Assembly: GCA_031256885.1 (NCBI GenBank)
Contig: JAIRPS010000226.1
Location: 1-5,935 of the forward strand
Reading direction: 5' to 3'
From: Bifidobacteriaceae bacterium
GTDB lineage: Bacteria > Actinomycetota > Actinomycetes > Actinomycetales > WQXJ01
Length of the DNA: 5,935 nt
Shown piece after piece: positions 1 through 5,935 of this stretch. Position 1 is the first letter of the stretch. Every line of letters begins with the position of its first letter. Below the pieces are notes generated by a model. It worked only from the letters and a program-made list of their open reading frames with translations, was not told where the DNA came from and made no database searches. The position numbers and the translations under genes were made by a program.

Positions 1-1305
1 CCGGCCCGTTTAGCGGTGCTGGTGTTCCTTTGCGTCATTGTGGTGGTTTCAGCTTTGCTGGCTTTACCCTGTTCAACTCGCACAGGTAAGGCTGTTAGCT
101 TGGTTGACGCGCTGTTTACAGCCACCTCAGCTGTCTGTGTAACTGGTTTGGAAGTTGTGCCTACCGGTGATTACTGGTCTGGTTTTGGTCAGGCAGTGCT
201 ACTGGTTGCCATTCAGGTGGGTGGTTTGGGTGTGATGACCATTGGCGCAATCCTTGGTTTGTTGGTGACGCGCCGACTTGGTTTGACACAACGGATGCTG
301 ACTGCCTCAGAAACCCGCTCAGGCTTGGGTCAAGTTGGTGCCTTGGTACGCGCGGTGGCGCTAACCTCGGTGGTGATTGAACTAGTGATTGCGGCGGCAT
401 TGTTTTCGCGGTTTACGGCGCTTGACCACAGCCGTCCGCAGGCTGCGTGGCATGCGATTTTCTACGGTGTTTCGGCTTTCAACAATGCTGGGTTCACTCC
501 ATCAGTCGAAGGCTTGCGCCCTCATCAAGCTGACTGGTTGGTGCTTTGCCCGATCATGGTTGGTGTATTTGTAGGCGCACTCGGTTTCCCAGTGATTTTG
601 AACATTGCTCGGCATTTGCGCCAGCCCCGCCGCTGGGCTTTACACACCAAGCTAACTTTGACCACTGCCGGCCTATTGGCGCTGGTGGCACCGATTCTGA
701 TTGGCGCTTTTGAATGGAATGACCCACGCACCATGGGTTCTTTGTCTGTGCCAACAAAAATATTGAACGCCCTGTTTGCTGGGCTGGTGCCGCGCACTGC
801 CGGTTTCAACCTGCTACCTGAAACCCTGATGGAACCGCAGAGTTTGCTCACGCAGGAAGCTTTAATGTTTGTTGGTGGTGGTTCAGCCTCGACGGCTGGG
901 GGCATTAAAGTCACCACTTTGGCGGTGATGCTGTTGGCAATCCGTGCTGAGGCGCGGGGCGACCGGGACATTGAAGCATTTGGTAGGCGGATTTCGCCGG
1001 CGGTGCTGCGGGCGGCAGTTGGTGTGGCAGTGGCCGGTGCGGTGATTGTGGTGACTGGCGCGCTGGTTCTTATGCCAATGACTTCAGCACGCACTGATTA
1101 CATTCTTTTTGAGGTAACTTCGGCCTTTGGTACTTGCGGGTTGTCAACCGGGCTTTCTGCCACTTTGCCGGTGGCAGGCAAATCAACTTTGATCGCATTG
1201 ATGCTGATTGGCCGCCTTGGCACAATGACTTTGGCGGCAGCACTGGCTATCCGTAACCGGCGCAGTTTGATTCGCTTACCTGAAGAACGCCCGATTGTTG
1301 GGTAA
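1..1305 (+). CDS. TrkH/KtrB family potassium uptake membrane subunit (5' partial)
   Basis: Membrane subunit of a Trk/Ktr potassium uptake system, which moves K+ through a pore built from four pseudo-repeats. Numbering from the GTG at base 16, all four selectivity-filter loops are visible: TSAVCVTGL (about 37-45), SAFNNAGF (153-160), PRTAGFN (259-265) and SAFGTCGLSTG (369-379), each with its filter glycine. The family motif GGGSASTAGGIK lies at 287-298 and GRLGTMTL at 399-406. Hydrophobic helices flank each loop. The reading frame is open to base 1 (PARLA precedes the GTG), and those residues look like the usual start of the first helix, so the true start is probably upstream of the window and GTG 16 is not the real start. 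The visible 434 codons are nearly a full family length. It ends in TAA. The usual partner, a cytoplasmic RCK-domain protein (KtrA/TrkA), does not follow downstream; it may lie upstream or elsewhere. Family assignment is firm; KtrB versus TrkH subtype is not settled, though the short length favours KtrB. Confidence 0.95.
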   Translation, partial: PARLAVLVFLCVIVVVSALLALPCSTRTGKAVSLVDALFTATSAVCVTGLEVVPTGDYWSGFGQAVLLVAIQVGGLGVMTIGAILGLLVTRRLGLTQRMLTASETRSGLGQVGALVRAVALTSVVIELVIAAALFSRFTALDHSRPQAAWHAIFYGVSAFNNAGFTPSVEGLRPHQADWLVLCPIMVGVFVGALGFPVILNIARHLRQPRRWALHTKLTLTTAGLLALVAPILIGAFEWNDPRTMGSLSVPTKILNALFAGLVPRTAGFNLLPETLMEPQSLLTQEALMFVGGGSASTAGGIKVTTLAVMLLAIRAEARGDRDIEAFGRRISPAVLRAAVGVAVAGAVIVVTGALVLMPMTSARTDYILFEVTSAFGTCGLSTGLSATLPVAGKSTLIALMLIGRLGTMTLAAALAIRNRRSLIRLPEERPIVG

Positions 1306-1329
1306 GCATCTACACCATTTGAGAGTCGG
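1306..1329. repeat. Imperfect direct repeat, copy A (contains the glycosyltransferase stop codon)
   Basis: Matches copy B at 1357-1380 at 19 of 24 positions with an offset of 51 bases (17 codons, in frame). On the minus strand this copy encodes PDSQMV (residues 576-581) followed by the TAG stop. Confidence 0.6.
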
Positions 1330-3055
1330 GTTGGCACCCGTCAGTGGCGGAGGTAGGTATCCACACCATTCGAGCGTCTGGTCGGCGGATCACCTCAAGC
1401 CAGTGCCGGTCTTTGATGCGCCAAAAAATCGCTGGATTGGTTGGGCAGTGGCGTTGTTCAGCATTGGGGTAGGCGGCTGGGCGTACCACAGTTTGGGTAG
1501 CACCGTGCCAACCAGTTGCCGCAACCGCAAAACCGCCTGGTCCAACTGGGCAGCCGCCGGGCAGCGTGACCGCAATTTCAAGCGGATAACTTACGGTTTT
1601 GCTGCTTGAAGGCAGGCTCGCAACGTCATCAAAGCGCACACTGAAAGCTGTCAGTTCACCCTGTTGGCGCAAGGTTTTTGGCCAAGTATCTTTGCTCGAT
1701 TTTTCATCAGCAGTTAGTTTGCGAAGCTGAGCGGTGGCAACGGCTCCGGTGGTGTCATGGGGTCCAAGTAGTTTGGCGCTGACTGTCACACTGTTCCTGG
1801 CAAACCCGGCGAGCATGGCAATGCGGCCATGCAGTTCCAAAGCGCCGTTGGGTAACCAAGCAACTTTGCTTAAACGCACCACTAATCGTTGCGGGTCTGG
1901 CTGCCGTCCCTCAAAATAGTGGTTGAGATCCAGTGCGGGTACTTTGCCAAAAGCGGGCGGATCAGCCAAGGCAGCGGCCAGCGCAGCTTTGCCATAGGCT
2001 CCGCGGAGCCAATCACGCTGGTTACTGGCCCAACCGGCAGCGGCCAGGCGCCCAACCGCCCAGGTGGCACCGTTGCAAAGCAAATCAGCAAAAATCGCAG
2101 CAGCTGGTGAAATGACAGGCGGTGCGGTTACCTGCTTCACTGATCCAGCGGCTTTCACCAAATCAGATAGGTGTTCCAGTACGGGCTGCGCTAACTTGTC
2201 AACATGCCGCAGGTAGGTGTTGAGGAGATGATTTTCAATCATCGTGTAGTACCAGGCAGCTTGCACCGTGGGATTGTTTTGCTTCTCAATGACTTGCCTG
2301 GTCAGATCAGTGGCAACCACCCGGGCATGTAATGCTTCCGGATTATGCAAAGTGCTGGAGGTTAGTGTTTGTAAGCCTGGTGGACGTTGCCAAACATAGC
2401 CGGGGTGACGCAGCACGGCGATTTTGCGAGCTTGGCAAAACAGTTGAGTGATCAATGGTTGATCTTCAAACAAGGTTCCTTCACGAAAACTGGCACCCAG
2501 CTGCCGCCAGGTAGCCAAGCGAAAAACCATGTTGGGTGTGTAAAAGTCACGCAACAGTGCAGGGAACTGCGACAGGTTAACACTTGGGCGGTTGTGGTCA
2601 TGGATATAGCGTGCCCACAGTGGGTGAATCAACCCTTTGTCTCTGCCGTGAACCAGCTCAAAGCAAACCAGATCAACTTCCGGGTCGCCCAAGGCGGCCA
2701 GGGCGGCGCGATAAGTGCCCGGTAGAACTACGTCATCGGCATCAACGAAGGCTAAGAAAAGGCCGCGCGCCCGGGCGGCACCCCGGTTACGAGCCGCACC
2801 TAAACCGCGATTGCGCTGGTGAACCACGGTTAAACGGCTATCTTCGGCGGCTTTTGTGCGGGCGATTCGCAAACTGTTATCGGTTGAACCGTCATCGACC
2901 ACCACAACTTCCCCGCGCTCGTCTAGCTGGTCAAGGATTGAATTGAGGCAGGCAGCTAAAGTTTGCTGACCGTTGAAAACTGGCACTACCACGGTCAAGC
3001 GGGGGCGCTTGGCGTCGCGCAGCAAACGTCGGCCAATCTGTCCACTGGTTATCAC
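1310..3055 (-). CDS. Family 2 glycosyltransferase with long C-terminal extension; candidate wall or capsule polymer glycosyltransferase
   Basis: Transfers a sugar from a nucleotide-sugar donor, probably on the cytoplasmic side of the membrane. The N-terminal GT-A fold shows the expected series: VVVPVFNG (22-29), DDGSTDNS (54-61), NRGLGAARNRG (82-92), the metal-binding DADD (105-108) and the likely catalytic-base motif FEDQP (196-200). Residues about 240-380 look helical. Residues about 390-520 alternate hydrophobic and polar positions as in a beta-sandwich. This plan (GT-A plus helical linker plus beta-rich C-terminal part) resembles the large wall teichoic acid glycosyltransferases such as TarS, an analogy drawn from layout only. 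The start is GTG (3055-3053); an in-frame TAG lies four codons upstream and AGGG sits 7 bases before the GTG. No transmembrane segment or signal peptide is apparent. It is divergent from the CDP-ribitol enzyme, which supports a polymer role. The C-terminal tail carries a short duplication (see the repeats). Donor and acceptor cannot be read from the sequence. Confidence 0.92.
   Translation of the reverse strand: MITSGQIGRRLLRDAKRPRLTVVVPVFNGQQTLAACLNSILDQLDERGEVVVVDDGSTDNSLRIARTKAAEDSRLTVVHQRNRGLGAARNRGAARARGLFLAFVDADDVVLPGTYRAALAALGDPEVDLVCFELVHGRDKGLIHPLWARYIHDHNRPSVNLSQFPALLRDFYTPNMVFRLATWRQLGASFREGTLFEDQPLITQLFCQARKIAVLRHPGYVWQRPPGLQTLTSSTLHNPEALHARVVATDLTRQVIEKQNNPTVQAAWYYTMIENHLLNTYLRHVDKLAQPVLEHLSDLVKAAGSVKQVTAPPVISPAAAIFADLLCNGATWAVGRLAAAGWASNQRDWLRGAYGKAALAAALADPPAFGKVPALDLNHYFEGRQPDPQRLVVRLSKVAWLPNGALELHGRIAMLAGFARNSVTVSAKLLGPHDTTGAVATAQLRKLTADEKSSKDTWPKTLRQQGELTAFSVRFDDVASLPSSSKTVSYPLEIAVTLPGGCPVGPGGFAVAATGWHGATQTVVRPAAYPNAEQRHCPTNPAIFWRIKDRHWLEVIRRPDARMVWIPTSATDGCQPDSQMV
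1357..1380. repeat. Imperfect direct repeat, copy B (reads through in the glycosyltransferase)
   Basis: Partner of copy A at 1306-1329. On the minus strand it encodes PDARMV (559-564) and has TGG (Trp) where copy A has the TAG stop. No third copy is visible on either side. Confidence 0.6.
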
Positions 3056-3062
3056 AGCGTAA

Positions 3063-3066
3063 CCCT
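3063..3066 (-). promoter_or_regulatory. Ribosome binding site (AGGG) for the minus-strand glycosyltransferase
   Basis: On the minus strand AGGG lies 7 bases before the GTG start at 3055. An in-frame TAG overlaps this site four codons upstream of the GTG, so no longer N-terminus is possible. Confidence 0.6.
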
Positions 3067-3116
3067 ATGTCACCTTGGCCTTGCCGGGCAGGCACTTGGC
3101 GGAATAACGCTTCAAT

Positions 3117-3132
3117 TTGGCGCGCTGGCCAA
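3117..3132. promoter_or_regulatory. Inverted repeat TTGGC-N6-GCCAA, possible operator
   Basis: A 16-base imperfect palindrome (TTGGC, six bases, GCCAA) sits near the middle of the divergent gap, where a dimeric regulator could control both directions. It lies just downstream of the weak plus-strand -10 candidate. A five-base half-site is short enough to occur by chance, and no regulator gene is present in the window. Confidence 0.2.
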
Positions 3133-3163
3133 GACAACCCAACTACTGGCCCGGCGAGACACT

Positions 3164-3167
3164 AAGG
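3164..3167 (+). promoter_or_regulatory. Ribosome binding site (AAGG) deciding the GTG start at 3176
   Basis: AAGG lies 8 bases before the GTG at 3176. It supports this start over the far upstream ATG at 2963, which would place translation across the divergent gene. Confidence 0.6.
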
Positions 3168-3175
3168 TAACGCTT

Positions 3176-4552
3176 GTGAAGACATATGGTGTGGTGCTGG
3201 CCGGCGGCGTGGGCACTCGTGTCGGTTTAGACGTACCTAAGCAGTTGATCAAAGTGGCTGGGAAGACAATTTTGGAGCACACGGTTGGTGTGTTGAATGA
3301 TTCGCCAGACATTGATGAAGTGCTGGTGATGATCACTCCGGGCTGGTCAGAGCAGGTTGCTACCTTGTTGGGTGACCGTTATGCCAAGCTCACCAAAATT
3401 TTGGAAGGTGGCTTGACGCGCAACGACACCACCATGCGTTGTTTGGATTGGCTGGGTGATCAGCCTGCCAAATTGGTGTTGCATGATGCCGTGCGCCCGT
3501 TACTTGATCAGCGCATTATCCACCAGTGCGTGGTGGCCCTTGATGAAGTGGCTGCGGTTGATGTGGTGATTGCTTCGTCGGACACGATTGTGCAGGTGAA
3601 CCAGGATGAAGTGATTACTGCTATTCCGGAACGTGCCTGGTTGCGTCGCGGCCAAACACCGCAGGCTTTCCGTTTGTCAACCTTGCGAGATGCCTATGCG
3701 GCGGCCGCCGAGGACCCTGATTTCCATGCCACTGATGATTGCGGTGTGGTTCTGAAGTATCTGCCAAATACACCAATCCGTTGTGTGCCGGGCTCGGAAG
3801 ACAATATCAAGGTCACTCACCCGGTTGACTTGTTTATTGCGGACAAGCTTTTCCAGTTAGCTTCGGCTGCGGCACCGGAGCGCAGTCAGACGCAAATTGC
3901 TCAAGCGTTGGCTGGCAAAGTGGTGGTGGTGTTGGGGGGATCTTATGGGATTGGTGCGGAGATTGCTTATTTAGCTGGGCAGGCCGGGGCCACGGTGGTG
4001 GCGCATGGCCGTTCAACCACTGGTTTGCATGTCCAAGATGGCGTGGCAATTGAACAGGCTTTGGCTAAAATCGCTGCTGAACATGGCCATATTGACGCAA
4101 TTGTGGTGACTGCTGGTGTATTACGGGTGGGGCCATTGGCTACCACCCCGTTGGATTGGGTGTCAGAAGCAGTGGCTGTGAACTATTTGGGACCGGTCAA
4201 TGTGGCGCGTGCCGCCTATCCTCATTTAGCAGCTAGCCAGGGGCATTTAATGCTGTTCACGTCTTCTTCATACACCAGAGGGCGGGCTAATTATTCGTTG
4301 TACTCATCTTCCAAAGCAGCTGTGGTCAACTTGGCGCAGGCGCTCAGCGAAGAATGGTCCGAGGCGGGCATCAAAGTCAACGCAATCAACCCGGAACGTA
4401 CCGCCACGCCAATGCGTCAGGCAGCTTTTGGTGAGGAACCAGCCGACACCTTGCTCAGCGCCCAAGAAGTCGCCCGCAGCGCAGTGGCAGTATTAGCTTC
4501 GCAGATGACTGGTCTAGTGGTTGATGTGCGGCGTGATCAGGCAAAACAATGA
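3176..4552 (+). CDS. Bifunctional ribitol-5-phosphate cytidylyltransferase / ribulose-5-phosphate reductase (Acs1/Bcs1 type)
   Basis: A 458-residue cytoplasmic fusion. The N-terminal half (1 to about 225) is an IspD/TarI-type cytidylyltransferase: LAGGVGTRVG (8-17) with PKQ (21-23) for CTP binding, EGGLTRNDT (77-85), HDAVRP (103-108), TPQAF (161-165) and NIKVTHP (210-216). The C-terminal half (about 245-458) is a short-chain dehydrogenase: nucleotide loop GGSYGIG (254-260), VTAG (311-314), N336, S363 and the catalytic pair Y376/K380 in YSSSK, then INPERTATPMR (404-414), a stretch I associate with the ribitol-type SDR. By homology to Haemophilus Acs1/Bcs1, the SDR half reduces D-ribulose 5-phosphate to ribitol 5-phosphate and the transferase half makes CDP-ribitol. 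The frame is open upstream to an ATG at 2963, but that would overlap the divergent gene and add 71 unrelated residues. GTG 3176 is chosen because the conserved domain begins at once and AAGG (3164-3167) lies 8 bases before it. A plain IspD is unlikely given the SDR fusion. The exact polyol is inferred. Confidence 0.9.
   Translation: MKTYGVVLAGGVGTRVGLDVPKQLIKVAGKTILEHTVGVLNDSPDIDEVLVMITPGWSEQVATLLGDRYAKLTKILEGGLTRNDTTMRCLDWLGDQPAKLVLHDAVRPLLDQRIIHQCVVALDEVAAVDVVIASSDTIVQVNQDEVITAIPERAWLRRGQTPQAFRLSTLRDAYAAAAEDPDFHATDDCGVVLKYLPNTPIRCVPGSEDNIKVTHPVDLFIADKLFQLASAAAPERSQTQIAQALAGKVVVVLGGSYGIGAEIAYLAGQAGATVVAHGRSTTGLHVQDGVAIEQALAKIAAEHGHIDAIVVTAGVLRVGPLATTPLDWVSEAVAVNYLGPVNVARAAYPHLAASQGHLMLFTSSSYTRGRANYSLYSSSKAAVVNLAQALSEEWSEAGIKVNAINPERTATPMRQAAFGEEPADTLLSAQEVARSAVAVLASQMTGLVVDVRRDQAKQ
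4549..4552 (+). other. ATGA stop/start overlap, translational coupling
   Basis: The ATG of the GH65 gene and the TGA of the cytidylyltransferase/SDR gene share four bases. The only upstream ribosome-binding match is a weak AGG (4539-4541), so re-initiation by ribosomes finishing the upstream gene is likely. This makes the two genes one operon with linked expression. Confidence 0.85.
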
Positions 4553-5935
4553 ATAGTGCGCCGCCTGCTTTGGACCAAACGCGCTGGCCGGTAGACCCGT
4601 GGGCTTTACGGGAAACTGCTTACAGCGCCGAGCGTCTCGGTGCTCAGGAGACAATCATGTCGGTGGGCAACGGCTACTTAGGGTTACGTGGTAACCCGGA
4701 AGAAGGCCGTGACGCCCACCTCAATGGCACGTTCATTAACGGTTTCCATGAAACCTCGCAGATCCGTCACGCTGAGGAGGCGTACGGTTTTGCAACCACC
4801 GGGCAAACCATCATCAATGTGCCAGATGCCAAGGTTATTCGCATCTACGTTGATGATGAACCGTTGTTGTTGTCGGTGGCTGATTTGGTCAGTTACAGCC
4901 GAACGCTTGATTTTTGTGATGGTCAGTTGGTGCGCGAGCTGGTTTGGCGCACTGCGGCTGGCAAGCGTGTGTCAATTCGTTCAACGCGGCTGGTTAGTTT
5001 GACTGAGCGCCATTTGGCGCTGATGACTTACGAGTTTTGTTTGCTTGATCAAGACGCATCGGTGGTGATTTCTTCCCAGGTGCTCAACCGTCAAGATGGC
5101 GCTAATGAGTACTCTGACCTTTCCGAGAATGTTGATCGTGATGAGCCGGCTAGCCATGATCCACGTCAGGCGGGGCGTTTGTTTGACCGCGTGCTGGTTC
5201 CGCAGGTGCGTCAGCAGAACGGTGGGCGCTATATATTGGGGTATCGGGCGGCTCGTTCGGGTATGACTTTGGCGGTTGGGGTGGACCATCAGGTGACTTG
5301 TTCCATGCCGGTTGAGGTGGAGCAATCGGGTGTGATTCGGCCTGATGCGGCAGAACATTTGGTGCGTTTACATGCGCCAGTGGGTTGCCAGGTTCGTTTA
5401 ACAAAATGGGTGGCTTACCATTCTTCACGTGGTGTGCCAGCGGGCGAGTTGGCGGCGCGTTGTGAACGAACTTTGGACAGAGCTTTGGGGCAGGGTGCCA
5501 GCTGCTTGGCGCAAGCGCAGCATGACTGGTTGGAGCAGTTTTGGCAGCGCAGTGATGTTGAGGTGCATGGGCAGCCAGCCATTCAACAGGCGGTGCGGTG
5601 GTGTTTGTTCCAGTTGGCGCAAGCGACAGCGCGGGCGGAGGGTGCCGGCATTCCGGCTAAGGGTGTTACCGGCAATGGCTATTCGGGGCATTATTTTTGG
5701 GATTCGGAAATTTTTGTGCTGCCATTTTGCACATACACCACACCTAATCTGACGCGGTCAGCTTTGCGCTTCCGCTACACCATGCTTGATTCTGCGCGGC
5801 GGCGCGCCCACGAGTTAAGCTCCGAAGGTGCCCTATACCCCTGGCGCACCATCAATGGTGAAGAAGCCAGCGCCTATTACGCCGCAGGCACCGCGCAGTA
5901 CCACATTGATGCCGATATCGCTTACGCATTGGTGC
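4549..5935 (+). CDS. Glycoside hydrolase family 65 protein, probable disaccharide phosphorylase (3' partial)
   Basis: GH65 enzymes mostly cleave alpha-linked disaccharides (maltose, trehalose, kojibiose, nigerose) with phosphate in the cytoplasm, giving beta-glucose 1-phosphate and a free sugar. The window holds 462 codons and runs off the right edge; the family is usually about 750-800 residues. The N-terminal beta-sandwich domain is recognisable from ALRETAYSAERLGAQET (residues 19-35) and MSVGNGYLGLRGNPEEG (37-53) through FINGFHET (62-69). The linker leads into the alpha/alpha barrel at GYSGHYFWDSEIF (377-389), the strongly conserved GYxGHxFWDxE signature. It is followed by YPWRTINGEEASAYY and AGTAQYHIDADIAYA near the edge. 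The catalytic glutamate and phosphate-binding loop would lie beyond the window, so substrate and phosphorylase-versus-hydrolase activity cannot be decided. The start ATG overlaps the TGA of the upstream gene (ATGA), with a weak AGG 7 bases before it, so translation is probably coupled. Codon usage changes sharply along the gene (see findings). Confidence 0.93.
   Translation, partial: MNSAPPALDQTRWPVDPWALRETAYSAERLGAQETIMSVGNGYLGLRGNPEEGRDAHLNGTFINGFHETSQIRHAEEAYGFATTGQTIINVPDAKVIRIYVDDEPLLLSVADLVSYSRTLDFCDGQLVRELVWRTAAGKRVSIRSTRLVSLTERHLALMTYEFCLLDQDASVVISSQVLNRQDGANEYSDLSENVDRDEPASHDPRQAGRLFDRVLVPQVRQQNGGRYILGYRAARSGMTLAVGVDHQVTCSMPVEVEQSGVIRPDAAEHLVRLHAPVGCQVRLTKWVAYHSSRGVPAGELAARCERTLDRALGQGASCLAQAQHDWLEQFWQRSDVEVHGQPAIQQAVRWCLFQLAQATARAEGAGIPAKGVTGNGYSGHYFWDSEIFVLPFCTYTTPNLTRSALRFRYTMLDSARRRAHELSSEGALYPWRTINGEEASAYYAAGTAQYHIDADIAYALV

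Larger units (their letters stand above)
3056..3175. promoter_or_regulatory. Divergent intergenic control region
   Basis: These 120 bases separate the start codons of the minus-strand glycosyltransferase and the plus-strand CDP-ribitol enzyme, so promoters for both should lie here. No strong sigma-70-like pair is evident. The best plus-strand match I can see is TTGCCG (3081-3086) with AATAAC (3103-3108), 16 bases apart and poor at the -35 box. I could not place a convincing minus-strand promoter. The region also holds an inverted repeat at 3117-3132 and two copies of TAACGCTT (3106-3113 and 3168-3175), the second lying between the ribosome binding site and the GTG start. Confidence 0.5.

Noticed and set aside
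525..1094. 189-codon minus-strand open frame inside the transporter gene
   Set aside because: It lies fully antisense to a well-conserved TrkH/KtrB reading frame, and its product is Ala/Thr/Pro-rich low-complexity sequence with no recognisable motif.
1327..1340. Hairpin CGGGT-TGGC-ACCCG as a transcription terminator
   Set aside because: The stem has only five base pairs, lacks a following T-run on either strand, and lies within coding sequence.
2387..2946. Plus-strand open frames (2387-2725 and 2584-2946) opposite the glycosyltransferase
   Set aside because: They are antisense to the GT-A catalytic region, and their products have Arg/Pro/Gly-rich shadow composition.
2963..3175. N-terminal extension of the cytidylyltransferase from ATG 2963
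   Set aside because: It would overlap the first 93 bases of the divergent glycosyltransferase, adds residues unlike the family, and GTG 3176 has a ribosome binding site directly before the conserved domain.
3176..3850. Reading the cytidylyltransferase half as isoprenoid enzyme IspD
   Set aside because: IspD fusions are with IspF; here the partner is an SDR domain with the INPERTATPMR stretch, which fits the Acs1/Bcs1 ribitol enzyme better.
4688..5002. 104-codon plus-strand open frame within the GH65 gene
   Set aside because: It is in another frame from the GH65 coding sequence, which reads continuously with conserved motifs; the product is Arg/Cys-rich and unrecognisable.
4981..5752. Several open frames on both strands at 4981-5358, 5150-5428, 5425-5691 and 5429-5752
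   Set aside because: All overlap the GH65 reading frame and have no motifs; they result from the scarcity of stop codons in off frames.

Overview
The window carries four protein-coding genes, packed tightly, with no RNA genes, mobile elements or CRISPR. The composition is moderate GC (low-to-mid fifties by eye). Three features suggest a medium-GC actinobacterium, perhaps of the Actinomycetaceae or Bifidobacteriaceae type: GTG starts, an Acs1-type cytidylyltransferase/SDR fusion beside a family 2 glycosyltransferase, and a GH65 phosphorylase. The lineage is an inference from gene content, not something the sequence proves.

Layout. (1) 1-1305, plus strand: 3' part of a TrkH/KtrB potassium channel-like transporter subunit, cut by the left edge. 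(2) 1310-3055, minus strand: a 581-residue family 2 glycosyltransferase with a long C-terminal extension, tail-to-tail with the transporter gene across only 4 bases. (3) 3056-3175: the only sizeable intergenic gap, a divergent 120-base control region. (4) 3176-4552, plus strand: a fused ribitol-5-phosphate cytidylyltransferase / ribulose-5-phosphate reductase (Acs1/Bcs1 type). (5) 4549 to the right edge, plus strand: the first 462 codons of a GH65 glycoside phosphorylase/hydrolase, starting inside the stop codon of the previous gene (ATGA overlap).

How they may work together. The fused enzyme would reduce D-ribulose 5-phosphate to ribitol 5-phosphate and activate it with CTP to CDP-ribitol, a precursor of ribitol-phosphate polymers in cell walls or capsules. 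The divergent glycosyltransferase is a reasonable candidate for decorating or building that polymer. The GH65 enzyme is coupled by overlap to the CDP-ribitol enzyme. It normally acts on alpha-linked disaccharides such as maltose, trehalose or kojibiose, so its place beside polymer-precursor synthesis is less expected. The transporter gene appears to be an unrelated neighbour.

The points most worth a second look are the translationally coupled CDP-ribitol/GH65 pair, a strong internal shift of codon usage within the GH65 gene, and a 51-base-offset duplication at the 3' end of the glycosyltransferase gene in which one copy carries the stop codon and the other reads through. I found no clearly new system.
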